Below, in pieces: positions 27,001 through 42,000 of a stretch of 64,000 nt of DNA; within the stretch, counting starts at the first letter, position 1, and each line of letters starts with the position of its first letter. This DNA is from Owenia fusiformis (taxonomy: Eukaryota > Annelida > Polychaeta > Sabellida > Oweniidae). A model generated the notes under the pieces. The model worked only from the letters and a program-made list of their open reading frames with translations. It searched no databases and was not told where the DNA came from. Where the stretch lies: assembly GCA_903813345.2 (NCBI GenBank), contig CAIIXF020000012.1, forward strand, positions 2,583,318-2,647,317, written 5' to 3'. Both the position numbers and the translations under genes were made by a program.

Positions 27001-30000
27001 CTGGACGTTTCACCCCTAGACATTTCATCCCTTAGACATTTCACCCCCTGGACACTTTACCCCCTAGATGTTTCACCCCTAGACATTTCACCCCTAGACA
27101 TTTCACCCCTTAGACATTTCACCCCCTAAACATTTCATCCCTTAGACGTTTCACCCCTTAGAAATTTCACCCCTTAGACGTTTCACCCCCTAGACATTTT
27201 AGCCTCAATTTTTTACTCCTACATATTTCATTCAAGTATTTCTCTTTATTAGAACTGAATACCCTTGGTATAAATGGTATATATTATGGTACATATTACC
27301 TATTGACAGTAACTTAAGTCAGTAACTTAAGTGAGTTTAAGTTAGATGATTTTATGTCATAGGGTTTAGCGTGGGCTTAATTAATTAAAATCAGAATTTA
27401 ATTACCAAGTGTTCCTAGTAGCATAATCAAATAACAAGTACTCTAAGTTAGAATTAACGCAGAGGCGACTAGGCAGTTACCAGTTTCACCACCAGGTGGC
27501 TCGTTCAGGTCAGATAACATGGCGGGTATAGTAGAAAGTTCCCTTTAACTTAAATTACATCTGTTTAATTTTCATATAACCTTTATACATCTAATAGTTA
27601 TGCAAATTAAAATATATACAATAAAAGAAAATGATATTTCACTTTTGTGATTTTGTAACATGGGGTTTCTGGGGAATCAACCCGAACTGGAAATCACATT
27701 TTCAAACAAATTAAATTTTCAAAGTTGAAAAGCAATTTTAATCCAAATTTCTAGATGTACAGGGTGATCCAGAAGTAACGTCAAAGACATTGTAATTTCA
27801 AAAGTATTCATCAGATCTTCATGAAATTTGGTATACATGTACCCACAACATTTCTGAGTTACCATCTCAAAGATTGGAATTCAATCATTTCATTGGTTGA
27901 AATTATGGTTGCTATAGTAACCCGATATCGCGTAACCCGGGGCAAATTGAAGAGAAACCATAACGTTTTTGTGAATTTCTCTAATTTAAAAAGTCAGTAA
28001 CATTTGAAAATGTTCATTGTTTGTTTTCTATGATTTTTATATTTGTTGCCATGGTAACAAATATGTAATAGTTGTGATGTCACAATAGGCATTCATAAAA
28101 AGCTTTCAATTTCTTTGAATTGCTTCCATCATCCATGACAAATACTAACATGACCAAGGACACTAACCCACCCAATTCAAGATGGCGCCAAGTCAGAGTA
28201 AAATAGAGCAAAGAACAAACATTAAGTTCTGTGTAAAGTTGGGGAAAGGTGTAAAAGAGACTATAAGACAGATAAAGAAGGCATATGGTAAAGCTGCCAT
28301 TGCTGAGAGAAACATTTACAGGTGGTTTAACAAGTATTCCAGTGGATATGATGAAGTGGTAGACAAGCAGCGAGGAGGCAGGCCAGTGTCATCATTCGAT
28401 GATCAAACCATCAAAGCAATTGAAGCTGATGTTATGGACAATAGGCAAATTTCTATCAGAGAATTGGCTGAAAAACACGATCTGAGCTATGGGACTGTGC
28501 AACGGATACTGACAAAGAACTGTCTGTTAAAGAAGGTGTCTGCTAAATGGGTGCCGCATGACTTGACACAGGAGCAGAAAGACTGGCGTGTTAAGGCTTC
28601 AAGGGACTTTCTTGCAAAATATCGGAGAGATGGAGATGACTTTCTTAACAAGATCATTACAAGTGATGAATCATTGCTATCATTCTACATCCCAGAGACC
28701 ACGCAACAAAGTTCATCGTGGAAACATGACAACTCCCAACACCAACCAAGCCTAAAATAGTACCAGGAATTCCACAAAAGAAACAAATGGTTGTGACATT
28801 CTTTGACATTAGAGGAATGGTGTTAACCCATTTTGTTCCCATTGGCCAGAGAATTAATGCCGTTTACATTGCAAAGGTAAGATATCATTTGTTCTAATAA
28901 TACATCATACTGTGAATTTTATTTTTAAATTAAAGTATTTAAATGTTGTTCACTGTCAATATAATTATAACTCCATGGCCATGATTCAAATCCAAATCCA
29001 ATCAATGAAACAACTGGTTTAACAACCATTAAACATTTGTTTTTCAGGTTCTGAAGCGTGATCTTCAACGTTCCCTGAGGAAAAAGCGTCCCGGACATCT
29101 GCAGCAGTTTATCTTGCATTGGGACAATGCCCCTACGCACACTGCAATCCTGACCAGCAACACAGTCCAAACACTTGGATTTCAACAACTTGAACATGCC
29201 CCTTATTCACCTGATCTTGCCCCCAGTGACTTTTATTTGTATGGGGAACTAAAAAGAAACCTTAGTGGAAATAATTTTCAATCCTGTGAGGAATTGAAAA
29301 ATGCCATAGTACTAGCCCTACAAGGAATGAGTTCTAATGGATTTAATTCTGTGTTCAAGGAATGGGTATCCAGACATGAGAAATGTGTTGCAAATGGTGG
29401 CAATTATGTAGAATGAACTATTATTAGTAACTGTGCAATAGTATGATTTATATTGTTGTGAAATAAAATGTTGAGGATATAACAATTTCAGATCTTGTTG
29501 ATATTTTGAGATTACGCATTACACGTTAAGTAATTTGCCCCGGGTTACGCGATATCGGGTTACTATAGCAACCATAATTTCAACCAATGAAATGATTGAA
29601 TTCCAATCTTTGAGATGGTAACTCAGAAATGTTGTGGGTACATGTATACCAAATTTCATGAAGATCTGATGAATACTTTTGAAATTACAACATCTTTGAC
29701 GTTACTTCTGGATCACCCTGTACTTTTACATGTAGATTTCAAATATGACATCGGAATATTTAATGGCGTAAATCAAGATTATTTCTACTCGCATCTAGTC
29801 TATTCACTTGTTTTTTCAAATTCAGTTTTCAGGGTTTTGAAGTGAGGTCCAGTCAGGAAATCTCCAATCGAAAATCTTATACAATTCTTATTAATTTCAC
29901 ATCTAATTAATCTAATTGTTTCCCATTAAACAAATGCTTTTGTATCATTATAAATACTTTTGTGCACACATGAAAAACATGTTACCTCATGTACCTACAA

Positions 30001-33000
30001 GAAGAAAAAACAATTGGATTAATTTTCTAAATCTAAAAAATAATAATGAATCGGTTTGTTGCTTTTTAATAATGCAATTGATCACAAGGGAAGGGATTAT
30101 TTAGGCAATTAAGAGACTAGCATCTTTAATCAGTGCAAAGTGCAAACTCTTTTTAAACTTATTTGTACCAATATTGTTGTGGTTTTATACACCATGACCT
30201 TTTCCAGTCAGTGTTACTTGGAAAAGAAATAAGTATACATGTACTCATGTAAAGGACGATTCTCGGTTTGGAGAACGAAGTTCATCAATCTAAATTAGCA
30301 TTATCCCTACTTCGGACAAATTAGATTTTTTTTACATAATATAGATCTGAATGTCTTCTTTTGAATAGTCATAATCTAATTTGGGTTATATTTCTAGATT
30401 ATTCGCAAAAAAATATTAGCTCAGTACACTGATGAACTTCTTTCCCCAAATCGAGACTTGTATTTTATTGTATCGGTCTAATTGAGCGTTATCCCTGCTT
30501 CAGACCAATTTGTTATTTTTACATCTTGTAGATTTAAATGTCCTCTTTTGAATATTCATAGTTTAATTTGGGTAATATTTCTATATTGTTCATGAAAAAA
30601 ATTATTAGCCCAGGAGACTGTTCTCCAAACCGAGAATCGTCATTCAGTCAAAGTTCACTATTAACCCAACCCATCACATTATACAATACACAGACTGTAT
30701 ATGAAATGTCTAGGGGGTGAAATGTCTAAGGGGTGAAACGTCTAGGGGTGAAACGTCTAAGGGATGAAAAGTCTAGGGGTGAAATGTCTAGGGGGTGAAA
30801 CATCCAGGGGGTGAAACGTCCAGGGGGTGAAACGTCTAGGGGTGAACCGTCTAGGGGTGAAATGTCCAGGGGGTGAAATGTCTAAGGGGTGAACAGTCTA
30901 GGGGTGAAACGTCCAGGGGCTGAAACATCTTGATACCATATTTTGTCATATTTCCATTGTATTTCTCTATATTTCCAGTATACGTATCTACTCACAAGAG
31001 AGCTGGAATCTCAGAGGAGGTATTTTGAAGAAAAGCTTGCAGTTGTGGAGTCAAAGGCACAAGAACAGGTTAGGTTTTGAAAGTTATATTAACTAGTATA
31101 TAATTAAGCTATTTTGAAGAGAAGCTTGCAGTTGTGGAGTCAAAGGCACAGGAACAGGTGAGGTTTTAAAAGTTATATTAACCAGTATATAATTAAGCTA
31201 TTTTGAAGAGAAGCTTGCAGTTGTGGAGTCAAAGGCACAGGAACAGGTGATGTTTTCAATGTTATATTAACCAGTATGTAATTAAGCTATTTTGAAGAGA
31301 AGCTTGCAGTTGTGGAGTCAAAGGCACAAGAACAGGTTAGGTTTTGAAAGTTATATTAACCAGTATATAATTAAGATATTTTGAAGAGAAGCTTGCAATT
31401 GTGGAGTCAAAGGCACAAGAACAGGTTAGGTTTTGAAAGTTATATTAACCAGTATGTAATTAAGCTATTTTGAAGAGAAGCTTGCAATTGTGGAGTCAAA
31501 GGCACAAGAACAGGTGATGTTTTCAATGTTGTATTAACCAGTATATAATTAAGATATTTTGAAGAGAAGCTTGCAGTTGTGGAGTCAAAGGCACAAGAAC
31601 AGGTGATGTTTTGAATGTTATATTAACCAGTATGTAATTAAGATATTTTGAAGAGAAGCTTGCAGTTGTGGAGTCAAAGGCACAAGAACAGGTTAGGTTT
31701 TCAATGTTATATTAACTAGTATATAATTAAGATATTTTGAAGAGAAGCTTGCAGTTGTGGAGTCAAAGGCACAAGAACAGGTGATGTTTTGAATGTTATA
31801 TTAACCAGTATGTAATTAAGATATTTTGAAGAGAAGCTTGCAGTTGTGGAGTCAAAGGCACAAGAACAGGTTAGGTTTTCAATGTTATATTAACTAGTAT
31901 ATAATTAAGATATTTTGAAGAGAAGCTTGCAGTTGTGGAGTCAAAGGCACAAGAACAGGTTAGGTTTTCAATGTTATATTAACTAGTATATAATTAAGAT
32001 ATTTTGAAGAGAAGCTTGCAGTTGTGGAGTCAAAGGCACAGGAACAGGTGATGTTTTGAATGTTGTATTAACCAGTATGTAATTAAGCTATTTTGAAGAA
32101 AAGCTTGCAGTTGTGGAGTCAAAGGCACAGGAACAGGTGAGGTTTTCAATGTTATATTAACCAGTATGTAATTAAGCTATTTTGAAGAAAAGCTTGCAGT
32201 TGTGGAGTCAAAGGCACAAGAACAGGTGATGTTTTGAATGTTATATTAACCAGTATGTAATTAAGATATTTTGAAGAGAAGCTTGCAGTTGTGGAGTCAA
32301 AGGCACAAGAACAGGTTAGGTTTTCAATGTTGTATTAACCAGTATATAATTAAGATATTTTGAAGAGAAGCTTGCAGTTGTGGAGTCAAAGGCACAAGAA
32401 CAGGTTAGGTTTTCAATGTTGTATTAACCAGTATATAATTAAGATATTTTGAAGAGAAGCTTGCAGTTGTGGAGTCAAAGGCACAAGAACATGTTAGGTT
32501 TTCAATGTTATATTAACCAGTATGTAATTAAGATATTTTGAAGAAAAGCTTGCAGTTGTGGAGTCAAAGGCACAAGAACAGGTGATGTTTTCAATGTTGT
32601 ATTAACCAGTATATAATTAAGATATTTTGAAGAGAAGCTTGCAGTTGTGGAGTCAAAGGCACAGGAACAGGTTAGATTTTGAAAGTTATATTAACCAGTA
32701 TATAATTAAGATATTTTGAAGAGAAGCTTGCAGTTGTGGAGTCAAAGGCACAGGAACAGGTTAGATTTTGAAAGTTATATTAACCAGTATATAACTAAGA
32801 TATTTTGAAGAGAAGCTTGCAGTTGTGGAGTCAAAGGCACAGGAACAGGTTAGATTTTGAAAGTTATATTAACCAGTATATAATTAAGATATTTTGAAGA
32901 GAAGCTTGCAGTTGTGGAGTCAAAGGCACAGGAACAGGTGAGGTTTTCAATGTTATATTAACCAGTATGTAATTAAGCTATTTTGAAGAGAAGCTTACAG

Positions 33001-36000
33001 TTGTGGAGTCAAAGGCACAGGAACAGGTGATGTTTTCAATGTTGTATTAACCAGTATGTAATTAAGATATTTTGAAGAGAAGCTTGCAGTTGTGGAGTCA
33101 AAGGCACAGGAACAGGTTAGGTTTTGAAAGTTGTATTAACCAGTATATAATTAAGATATTTTGAAGAGAAGCTTGCAGTTGTGGAGTCAAAGGCACAGGA
33201 ACAGGTGAGGTTTTCAATGTTATATTAACCAGTATGTAATTAAGCTATTTTGAAGAGAAGCTTACAGTTGTGGAGTCAAAGGCACAGGAACAGGTGATGT
33301 TTTCAATGTTGTATTAACCAGTATGTAATTAAGATATTTTGAAGAGAAGCTTGCAGTTGTGGAGTCAAAGGCACAGGAACAGGTTAGGTTTTCAATGTTA
33401 TATTAACCAGTATATAATTAAGCTATTTTGAAGAGAAGCTTGCAATTGTGGAGTCAAAGGCACAGGAACAGGTTAGGTTTTCAATGTTATATTAACCAGT
33501 ATGTAATTAAGATATTTTGAAGAGAAGCTTGCAGTTGTGGAGTCAAAGGCACAAGAACAGGTGAGGTTTTCAATGTTATATTAACCAGTATATAATTAAG
33601 ATATTTTGAAGAGAAGCTTGCAGTTGTGGAGTCAAAGGCACAAGAACAGGTGATGTTTTGAATGTTATATTAACCAGTATGTAATTAAGATATTTTGAAG
33701 AGAAGCTTGCAATTGTGGAGTCAAAGGCACAAGAACAGGTTAGGTTTTGAAAGTTATATTAACCAGTATATAATTAAGATATTTTGAAGAGAAGCTTGCA
33801 GTTGTGGAGTCAAAGGCACAGGAACAGGTTAGGTTTTCAATGTTGTATTAACCAGTATATAATTAAGATATTTTGAAGAAAAGCTTGCAGTTGTGGAGTC
33901 AAAGGCACAGGAACAGGTTAGGTTTTGAAAGTTGTATTAACCAGTATATAATTAAGATATTTTGAAGAGAAGCTTGCAGTTGTGGAGTCAAAGGCACAAG
34001 AACAGGTTAGGTTTTGAAAGTTGTATTAACCAGTATGTAATTAAGATATTTTGAAGAGAAGCTTGCAGTTGTGGAGTCAAAGGCACAGGAACAGGTTAGG
34101 TTTTCAATGTTATATTAACCAGTATATAATTAAGATATTTTGAAGAAAAGCTTGCAGTTGTGGAGTCAAAGGCACAGGAACATGTTAGGTTTTCAATGTT
34201 GTATTAACCAGTATATAATTAAGATATTTTGAAGAGAAGCTTGCAGTTGTGGAGTCAAAGGCACAGGAACATGTTAGGTTTTCAATGTTGTATTAACCAG
34301 TATATAATTAAGATATTTTGAAGAGAAGCTTGCAGTTGTGGAGTCAAAGGCACAAGAACAGGTGAGGTTTTGAATGTTATATTAACCAGTATATAATTAA
34401 GATATTTTGAAGAAAAGCTTGCAGTTGTGGAGTCAAAGGCACAGGAACAGGTTAGGTTTTCAATGTTATATTAACTAAGTATATAATTAAGATGTTTTGA
34501 AGAAAAGCTTGCAGTTGTGGAGTCAAAGGCACAAGAACAGTTGAGGTTTTCAATGTTATATTAACTAAGTATATAATTAAGATGTTTTGAAGAAAAGCTT
34601 GCAGTTGTGGAGTCAAAGGCACAAGAACAGGTGAGGTTTTGAAAGTTATATTAACTAGTATATAATTAAGCTATTTTGAAGAGAAGCTTGCAGTTGTGGA
34701 GTCAAAGGCACAGGACGGGTTAGGTTTTGAAAGTTGTATTAACCAGTATATAATTAAGCTATTTTGAAGAGAAGCTTGCAGTTGTGGAGTCAAAGGCACA
34801 AGAACAGGTTAGGTTTTGAAAGTTGTATTAACCAGTATGTAATTAAGCTATTTTGAAGAGAAGCTTGCAGTTGTGGAGTCAAAGGCACAAGAACAGGTTA
34901 GGTTTTGAAAGTTATATTAACTAGTATATAATTAAGCTATTTTGAAGAGAAGCTTGCAGTTGTGGAGTCAAAGGCACAGGACGGGTTAGGTTTTGAAAGT
35001 TGTATTAACCAGTATATAATTAAGCTATTTTGAAGAGAAGCTTGCAGTTGTGGAGTCAAAGGCACAGGAACAGGTGAGGTTTTCAATGTTATATTAACCA
35101 GTATGTAATTAAGCTATTTTGAAGAAAAGCTTGCAGTTGTGGAGTCAAAGGCACAGGAACAGGTTAGGTTTTCAATGTTATATTAACCAGTATATAATTA
35201 AGATGTTTTGAAGAGAAGCTTGCAATTGTGGAGTCAAAGGCACAGGAACAGGTGATGTTTTCAATGTTGTATTAACCAGTATATAATTAAGATATTTTGA
35301 AGAGAAGCTTGCAGTTGTGGAGTCAAAGGCACAGGAACAGGTGATGTTTTCAATGTTATATTAACCAGTATGTAATTAAGCTATTTTGAAGAAAAGCTTG
35401 CAGTTGTGGAGTCAAAGGCACAAGAACAGGTGATGTTTTCAATGTTATATTAACCAGTATGTAATTAAGCTATTTTGAAGAAAAGCTTGCAGTTGTGGAG
35501 TCAAAGGCACAAGAACAGGTGATGTTTTCAATGTTGTATTAACCAGTATATAATTAAGATATTTTGAAGAGAAGCTTGCAGTTGTGGAGTCAAAGGCACA
35601 GGAACAGGTGAGGTTTTCAATGTTATATTAACCAGTATGTAATTAAGCTATTTTGAAGAGAAGCTTGCAGTTGTGGAGTCAAAGGCACAGGACGGGTTAG
35701 GTTTTGAAAGTTGTATTAACCAGTATGTAATTAAGCTATTTTGAAGAGAAGCTTGCAGTTGTGGAGTCAAAGGCACAAGAACAGGTTAGGTTTTGAAAGT
35801 TATATTAACTAGTATATAATTAAGCTATTTTGAAGAGAAGCTTGCAGTTGTGGAGTCAAAGGCACAGGAACAGGTTAGGTTTTCAATGTTATATTAACCA
35901 GTATGTAATTAAGCTATTTTGAAGAGAAGCTTGCAGTTGTGGAGTCAAAGGCACAGGAACAGGTGAGGTTTTCAATGTTATATTAACCAGTATGTAATTA

Positions 36001-39000
36001 AGCTATTTTGAAGAGAAGCTTGCAGTTGTGGAGTCAAAGGCACAGGACGGGTTAGGTTTTGAAAGTTGTATTAACCAGTATGTAATTAAGCTATTTTGAA
36101 GAGAAGCTTGCAGTTGTGGAGTCAAAGGCACATGAACAGGTTAGGTTTTGAAAGTTGTATTAACCAGTATATAATTAAGATGTTTTGAAGAGAAGCTTGC
36201 AGTTGTGGAGTCAAAGGCACAGGAACAGGTTAGGTTTTCAATGTTATATTAACTAAGTATATAATTAAGATGTTTTGAAGAGAAGCTTGCAGTTGTGGAG
36301 TCAAAGGCACAGGAACAGGTTAGGTTTTCAATGTTATATTAACCAGTATATATTTAAGCTATTTTGAAGAGAAGCTTGCAATTGTGGAGTCAAAGGCACA
36401 GGAACAGGTTAGGTTTTGAAAGTTGTATTAACCAGTATATAATTAAGATGTTTTGAAGAAAAGCTTGCAATTGTGGAGTCAAAGGCACAAGAACAGGTGA
36501 GGTTTTCAATGTTGTATTAACCAGTATATAATTAAGATATTTTGAAGAGAAGCTTGCAGTTGTGGAGTCAAAGGCACAAGAACAGGTGATGTTTTGAATG
36601 TTATATTAACCAGTATGTAATTAAGCTATTTTGAAGAAAAGCTTGCAGTTGTGGAGTCAAAGGCACAAGAACAGGTGATGTTTTCAATGTTATATTAACC
36701 AGTATGTAATTAAGCTATTTTGAAGAAAAGCTTGCAGTTGTGGAGTCAAAGGCACAAGAACAGGTGATGTTTTGAATGTTATATTAACCAGTATGTAATT
36801 AAGATATTTTGAAGAGAAGCTTGCAATTGTGGAGTCAAAGGCACAGGAACAGGTGAGGTTTTGAATGTTATATTAACCAGTATATAATTAAGATATTTTG
36901 AAGAGAAGCTTGCAGTTGTGGAGTCAAAGGCACAGGAACAGGTTAGGTTTTCAATGTTGTATTAACCAGTATGTAATTAAGATATTTTGAAGAGAAGCTT
37001 GCAGTTGTGGAGTCAAAGGCACAAGAACAGGTGAGGTTTTCAATGTTATATTAACCAGTATGTAATTAAGCTATTTTGAAGAAAAGCTTGCAGTTGTGGA
37101 GTCAAAGGCACAGGAACAGGTGATGTTTTGAAAGTTGTATTAACCAGTATGTAATTAAGCTATTTTGAAGAAAAGCTTGCAGTTGTGGAGTCAAAGGCAC
37201 AGGAACATGTTAGGTTTTGAATGTTATATTAACCAGTATATAATTAAGATATTTTGAAGAAAAGCTTGCAGTTGTGGAGTCAAAGGCACAGGAACAGGTG
37301 AGGTTTTCAATGTTATATTAACCAGTATATAATTAAGATGTTTTGAAGAAAAGCTTGCAGTTGTGGAGTCAAAGGCACAGGAACAGGTTAGGTTTTGAAA
37401 GTTGTATTAACCAGTATATAATTAAGATATTTTGAAGAAAAGCTTGCAGTTGTGGAGTCAAAGGCACAGGAACAGGTTAGGTTTTCAATGTTATATTAAC
37501 TAAGTATATAATTAAGATGTTTTGAAGAAAAGCTTGCAGTTGTGGAGTCAAAGGCACAAGAACAGGTGAGGTTTTCAATGTTATATTAACCAGTATATAA
37601 TTAAGATGTTTTGAAGAAAAGCTTGCAGTTGTGGAGTCAAAGGCACAAGAACAGGTGAGGTTTTCAATGTTGTATTAACCAGTATGTAATTAAGATATTT
37701 TGAAGAGAAGCTTGCAGTTGTGGAGTCAAAGGCACAGGAACAGGTGATGTTTTGAAAGTTGTATTAACCAGTATGTAATTAAGATATTTTGAAGAGAAGC
37801 TTGCAGTTGTGGAGTCAAAGGCACAGGAACAGGTGATGTTTTCAATGTTATATTAACCAGTATGTAATTAAGCTATTTTGAAGAAAAGCTTGCAGTTGTG
37901 GAGTCAAAGGCACAAGAACAGGTTAGGTTTTCAATGTTGTATTAACCAGTATGTAATTAAGATATTTTGAAGAGAAGCTTGCAGTTGTGGATTCAAAGGC
38001 ACAAGAACAGGTTAGGTTTTCAATGTTATATTAACTAGTATATAATTAAGATATTTTGAAGAGAAGCTTGCAGTTGTGGAGTCAAAGGCACAAGAACAGG
38101 TGAGGTTTTCAATGTTATATTAACCAGTATGTAATTAAGCTATTTTGAAGAGAAGCTTGCAGTTGTGGAGTCAAAGGCACAAGAACAGGTTAGGTTTTCA
38201 ATGTTATATTAACCAGTATATAATTAAGATATTTTGAAGAGAAGCTTGCAGTTGTGGAGTCAAAGGCACAAGAACAGGTGATGTTTTGAATGTTATATTA
38301 ACCAGTATATAATTAAGATATTTTGAAGAGAAGCTTGCAGTTGTGGAGTCAAAGGCACAGGAACAGGTGATGTTTTCAATGTTATATTAACCAGTATATA
38401 ATTAAGATATTTTGAAGAGAAGCTTGCAGTTGTGGAGTCAAAGGCACAGGAACAGGTGAGGTTTTCAATGTTATATTAACCAGTATATAATTAAGCTATT
38501 TTGAAGAGAAGCTTGCAGTTGTGGAGTCAAAGGCACAGGAACAGGTGATGTTTTGAATGTTGTATTAACCAGTATATAATTAAGATATTTTGAAGAGAAG
38601 CTTGCAATTGTGGAGTCAAAGGCACAGGAACAGGTGATGTTTTCAATGTTATATTAACCAGTATGTAATTAAGATATTTTGAAGAGAAGCTTGCAGTTGT
38701 GGAGTCAAAGGCACAAGAACAGGTTAGGTTTTCAATGTTATATTAACCAGTATGTAATTAAGCTATTTTGAAGAGAAGCTTGCAGTTGTGGATTCAAAGG
38801 TACAAGAACAGGTTAGGTTTTCAATGTTATATTAACCAGTATATAATTAAGATATTTTGAAGAAAAGCTTGCAGTTGTGGAGTCAAAGGCACAAGAACAG
38901 GTAAGGTTTTCAATGTTGTATTAACCAGTATGTAATTAAGATATTTTGAAGAGAAGCTTGCAGTTGTGGAGTCAAAGGCACAGGAACAGGTTAGGTTTTC

Positions 39001-42000
39001 AATGTTGTATTAACCAGTATGTAATTAAGATATTTTGAAGAGAAGCTTGCAGTTGTGGAGTCAAAGGCACAAGAACAGGTAAGGTTTTCAATGTTGTATT
39101 AACCAGTATGTAATTAAGATATTTTGAAGAGAAGCTTGCAGTTGTGGATTCAAAGGCACAAGAACAGGTTAGGTTTTCAATGTTATATTAACCAGTATGT
39201 AATTAAGATATTTTGAAGAGAAGCTTGCAGTTGTGGATTCAAAGGCACAAGAACAGGTTAGGTTTTCAATGTTATATTTAGAGGTTATGTCACTATGACG
39301 TGAAATATGCCTGAGTTCTCCCAATATAGGCCGACCTTGGGAGGCTCTATATTTGGGCAAGAACGAAGGCATATTTCACGTCATAGTGACATAACTGATG
39401 TATAACATGCCTTTGTTCCCATGGTTACTTTGTATCAATGACGCGACGTCATGATATTATCATGGTTATTAAAGAAATCTAATATCAAAACGAGGTAAGC
39501 GGGCTATATCGGGGTAATCGGGCAATATCGGTGGATATAGCTCGCTAACTTTCCCATTGACTTCCATACAAATGCTTCGCTAGGTATGTAATACTAACCA
39601 GTATGTAATTAAGATATTTTGAAGAGAAGCTTGCAGTTGTGGAGTCAAAGGCACAGGAACAGGTTAGGTTTTCAATGTTGTATTAACCAGTATATAATTA
39701 AGATATTTTGAAGAGAAGCTTGCAGTTGTGGAGTCAAAGGCACAAGAACAGGTTAGGTTTTCAATGTTATATTAACCAGTATATAATTAAGCTATTTTGA
39801 AGAGAAGCTTGCAGTTGTGGAGTCAAAGGCACAAGAACAGGTAAGGTTTTCAATGTTATATTAACCAGTATGTAATTAAGCTATTTTGAAGAAAAGCTTG
39901 CAGTTGTGGAGTCAAAGGCACAGGAACAGGTGATGTTTTCAATGTTGTATTAACCAGTATGTAATTAAGATATTTTGAAGAGAAGCTTGCAGTTGTGGAG
40001 TCAAAGGCACAAGAACAGGTGATGTTTTCAATGTTGTATTAACCAGTATGTAATTAAGCTATTTTGAAGAGAAGCTTGCAGTTGTGGAGTCAAAGGCACA
40101 GGAACAGGTAAGGTTTTGAAAGTTGTATTAACCAGTATGTAATTAAGATATTTTGAAGAAAAGCTTGCAGTTGTGGAGTCAAAGGCACAGGAACAGGTGA
40201 TGTTTTCAATGTTGTATTAACCAGTATGTAATTAAGATATTTTGAAGAGAAGCTTGCAGTTGTGGAGTCAAAGGCACAAGAACAGGTTAGGTTTTCAATG
40301 TTATATTAACCAGTATGTAGTTAAGCTATTTTGAAGAGAAGCTTGCAGTTGTGGAGTCAAAGGCACAGGAACAGGTGAGGTTTTCAATGTTGTATTAACC
40401 AGTATATAATTAAGATATTTTGAAGAGAAGCTTGCTGTTGTGGAGTCAAAGGCACAAGAACAGGTTAGGTTTTCAATGTTATATTAACCAGTATGTAATT
40501 AAGATATTTTGAAGAGAAGCTTGCAGTTGTGGATTCAAAGGCACAAGAACAGGTAAGGTTTTCAATGTTGTATTAACCAGTATGTAATTAAGATATTTTG
40601 AAGAGAAGCTTGCAGTTGTGGAGTCAAAGGCACAAGAACAGGTTAGGTTTTGAAAGTTATATTAACCAGTATGTAATTAAGCTATTTTGAAGAAAAGCTT
40701 GCAGTTGTGGAGTCAAAGGCACAAGAACAGGTTAGGTTTTCAATGTTGTATTAACCAGTATGTAATTAAGCTATTTTGAAGAAAAGCTTGCAGTTGTGGA
40801 GTCAAAGGCACAGGAACAGGTGATGTTTTGAATGTTATATTAACCAGTATATAATTAAGATATTTTGAAGAGAAGCTTGCAGTTGTGGAGTCAAAGGCAC
40901 AAGAACAGGTGATGTTTTCAATGTTGTATTAACCAGTATGTAATTAAGCTATTTTGAAGAGAAGCTTGCAGTTGTGGAGTCAAAGGCACAGGAACAGGTT
41001 AGGTTTTCAATGTTGTATTAACCAGTATATAATTAAGATATTTTGAAGAGAAGCTTGCAGTTGTGGAGTCAAAGGCACAAGAACAGGTTAGGTTTTCAAT
41101 GTTGTATTAACCAGTATATAATTAAGATGTTTTGAAGAAAAGCTTGCAGTTGTGGAGTCAAAGGCACAGGAACAGGTGATGTTTTCAATGTTATATTAAC
41201 CAGTATGTAATTAAGCTATTTTGAAGAGAAGCTTGCAGTTGTGGAGTCAAAGGCACAGGAACAGGTTAGGTTTTGAAAGTTGTATTAACCAGTATATAAT
41301 TAAGATATTTTGAAGAAAAGCTTGCAGTTGTGGAGTCAAAGGCACAGGAACATGTTAGGTTTTCAATGTTATATTAACCAGTATATAATTAAGATGTTTT
41401 GAAGAAAAGCTTGCAGTTGTGGAGTCAAAGGCACAGGACGGGTGAGGTTTTCAATGTTGTATTAACCAGTATATAATTAAGCTATTTTGAAGAGAAGCTT
41501 GCAGTTGTGGAGTCAAAGGCACAGGAACAGGTGAGGTTTTCAATGTTATATTAACCAGTATATAATTAAGATATTTTGAAGAGAAGCTTGCAGTTGTGGA
41601 GTCAAAGGCACAGGAACAGGTTAGGTTTTGAAAGTTGTATTAACCAGTATGTAATTAAGATATTTTGAAGAGAAGCTTGCAGTTGTGGAGTCAAAGGCAC
41701 AAGAACAGGTTAGGTTTTCAATGTTATATTAACCAGTATGTAATTAAGATATTTTGAAGAGAAGCTTGCAGTTGTGGAGTCAAAGGCACAGGAACAGGTG
41801 ATGTTTTCAATGTTATATTAACCAGTATGTAATTAAGATATTTTGAAGAGAAGCTTGCAGTTGTGGAGTCAAAGGCACAGGAACAGGTGATGTTTTCAAT
41901 GTTATATTAACCAGTATATAATTAAGATGTTTTGAAGAAAAGCTTGCAGTTGTGGAGTCAAAGGCACAGGAACAGGTGATGTTTTCAATGTTATATTAAC

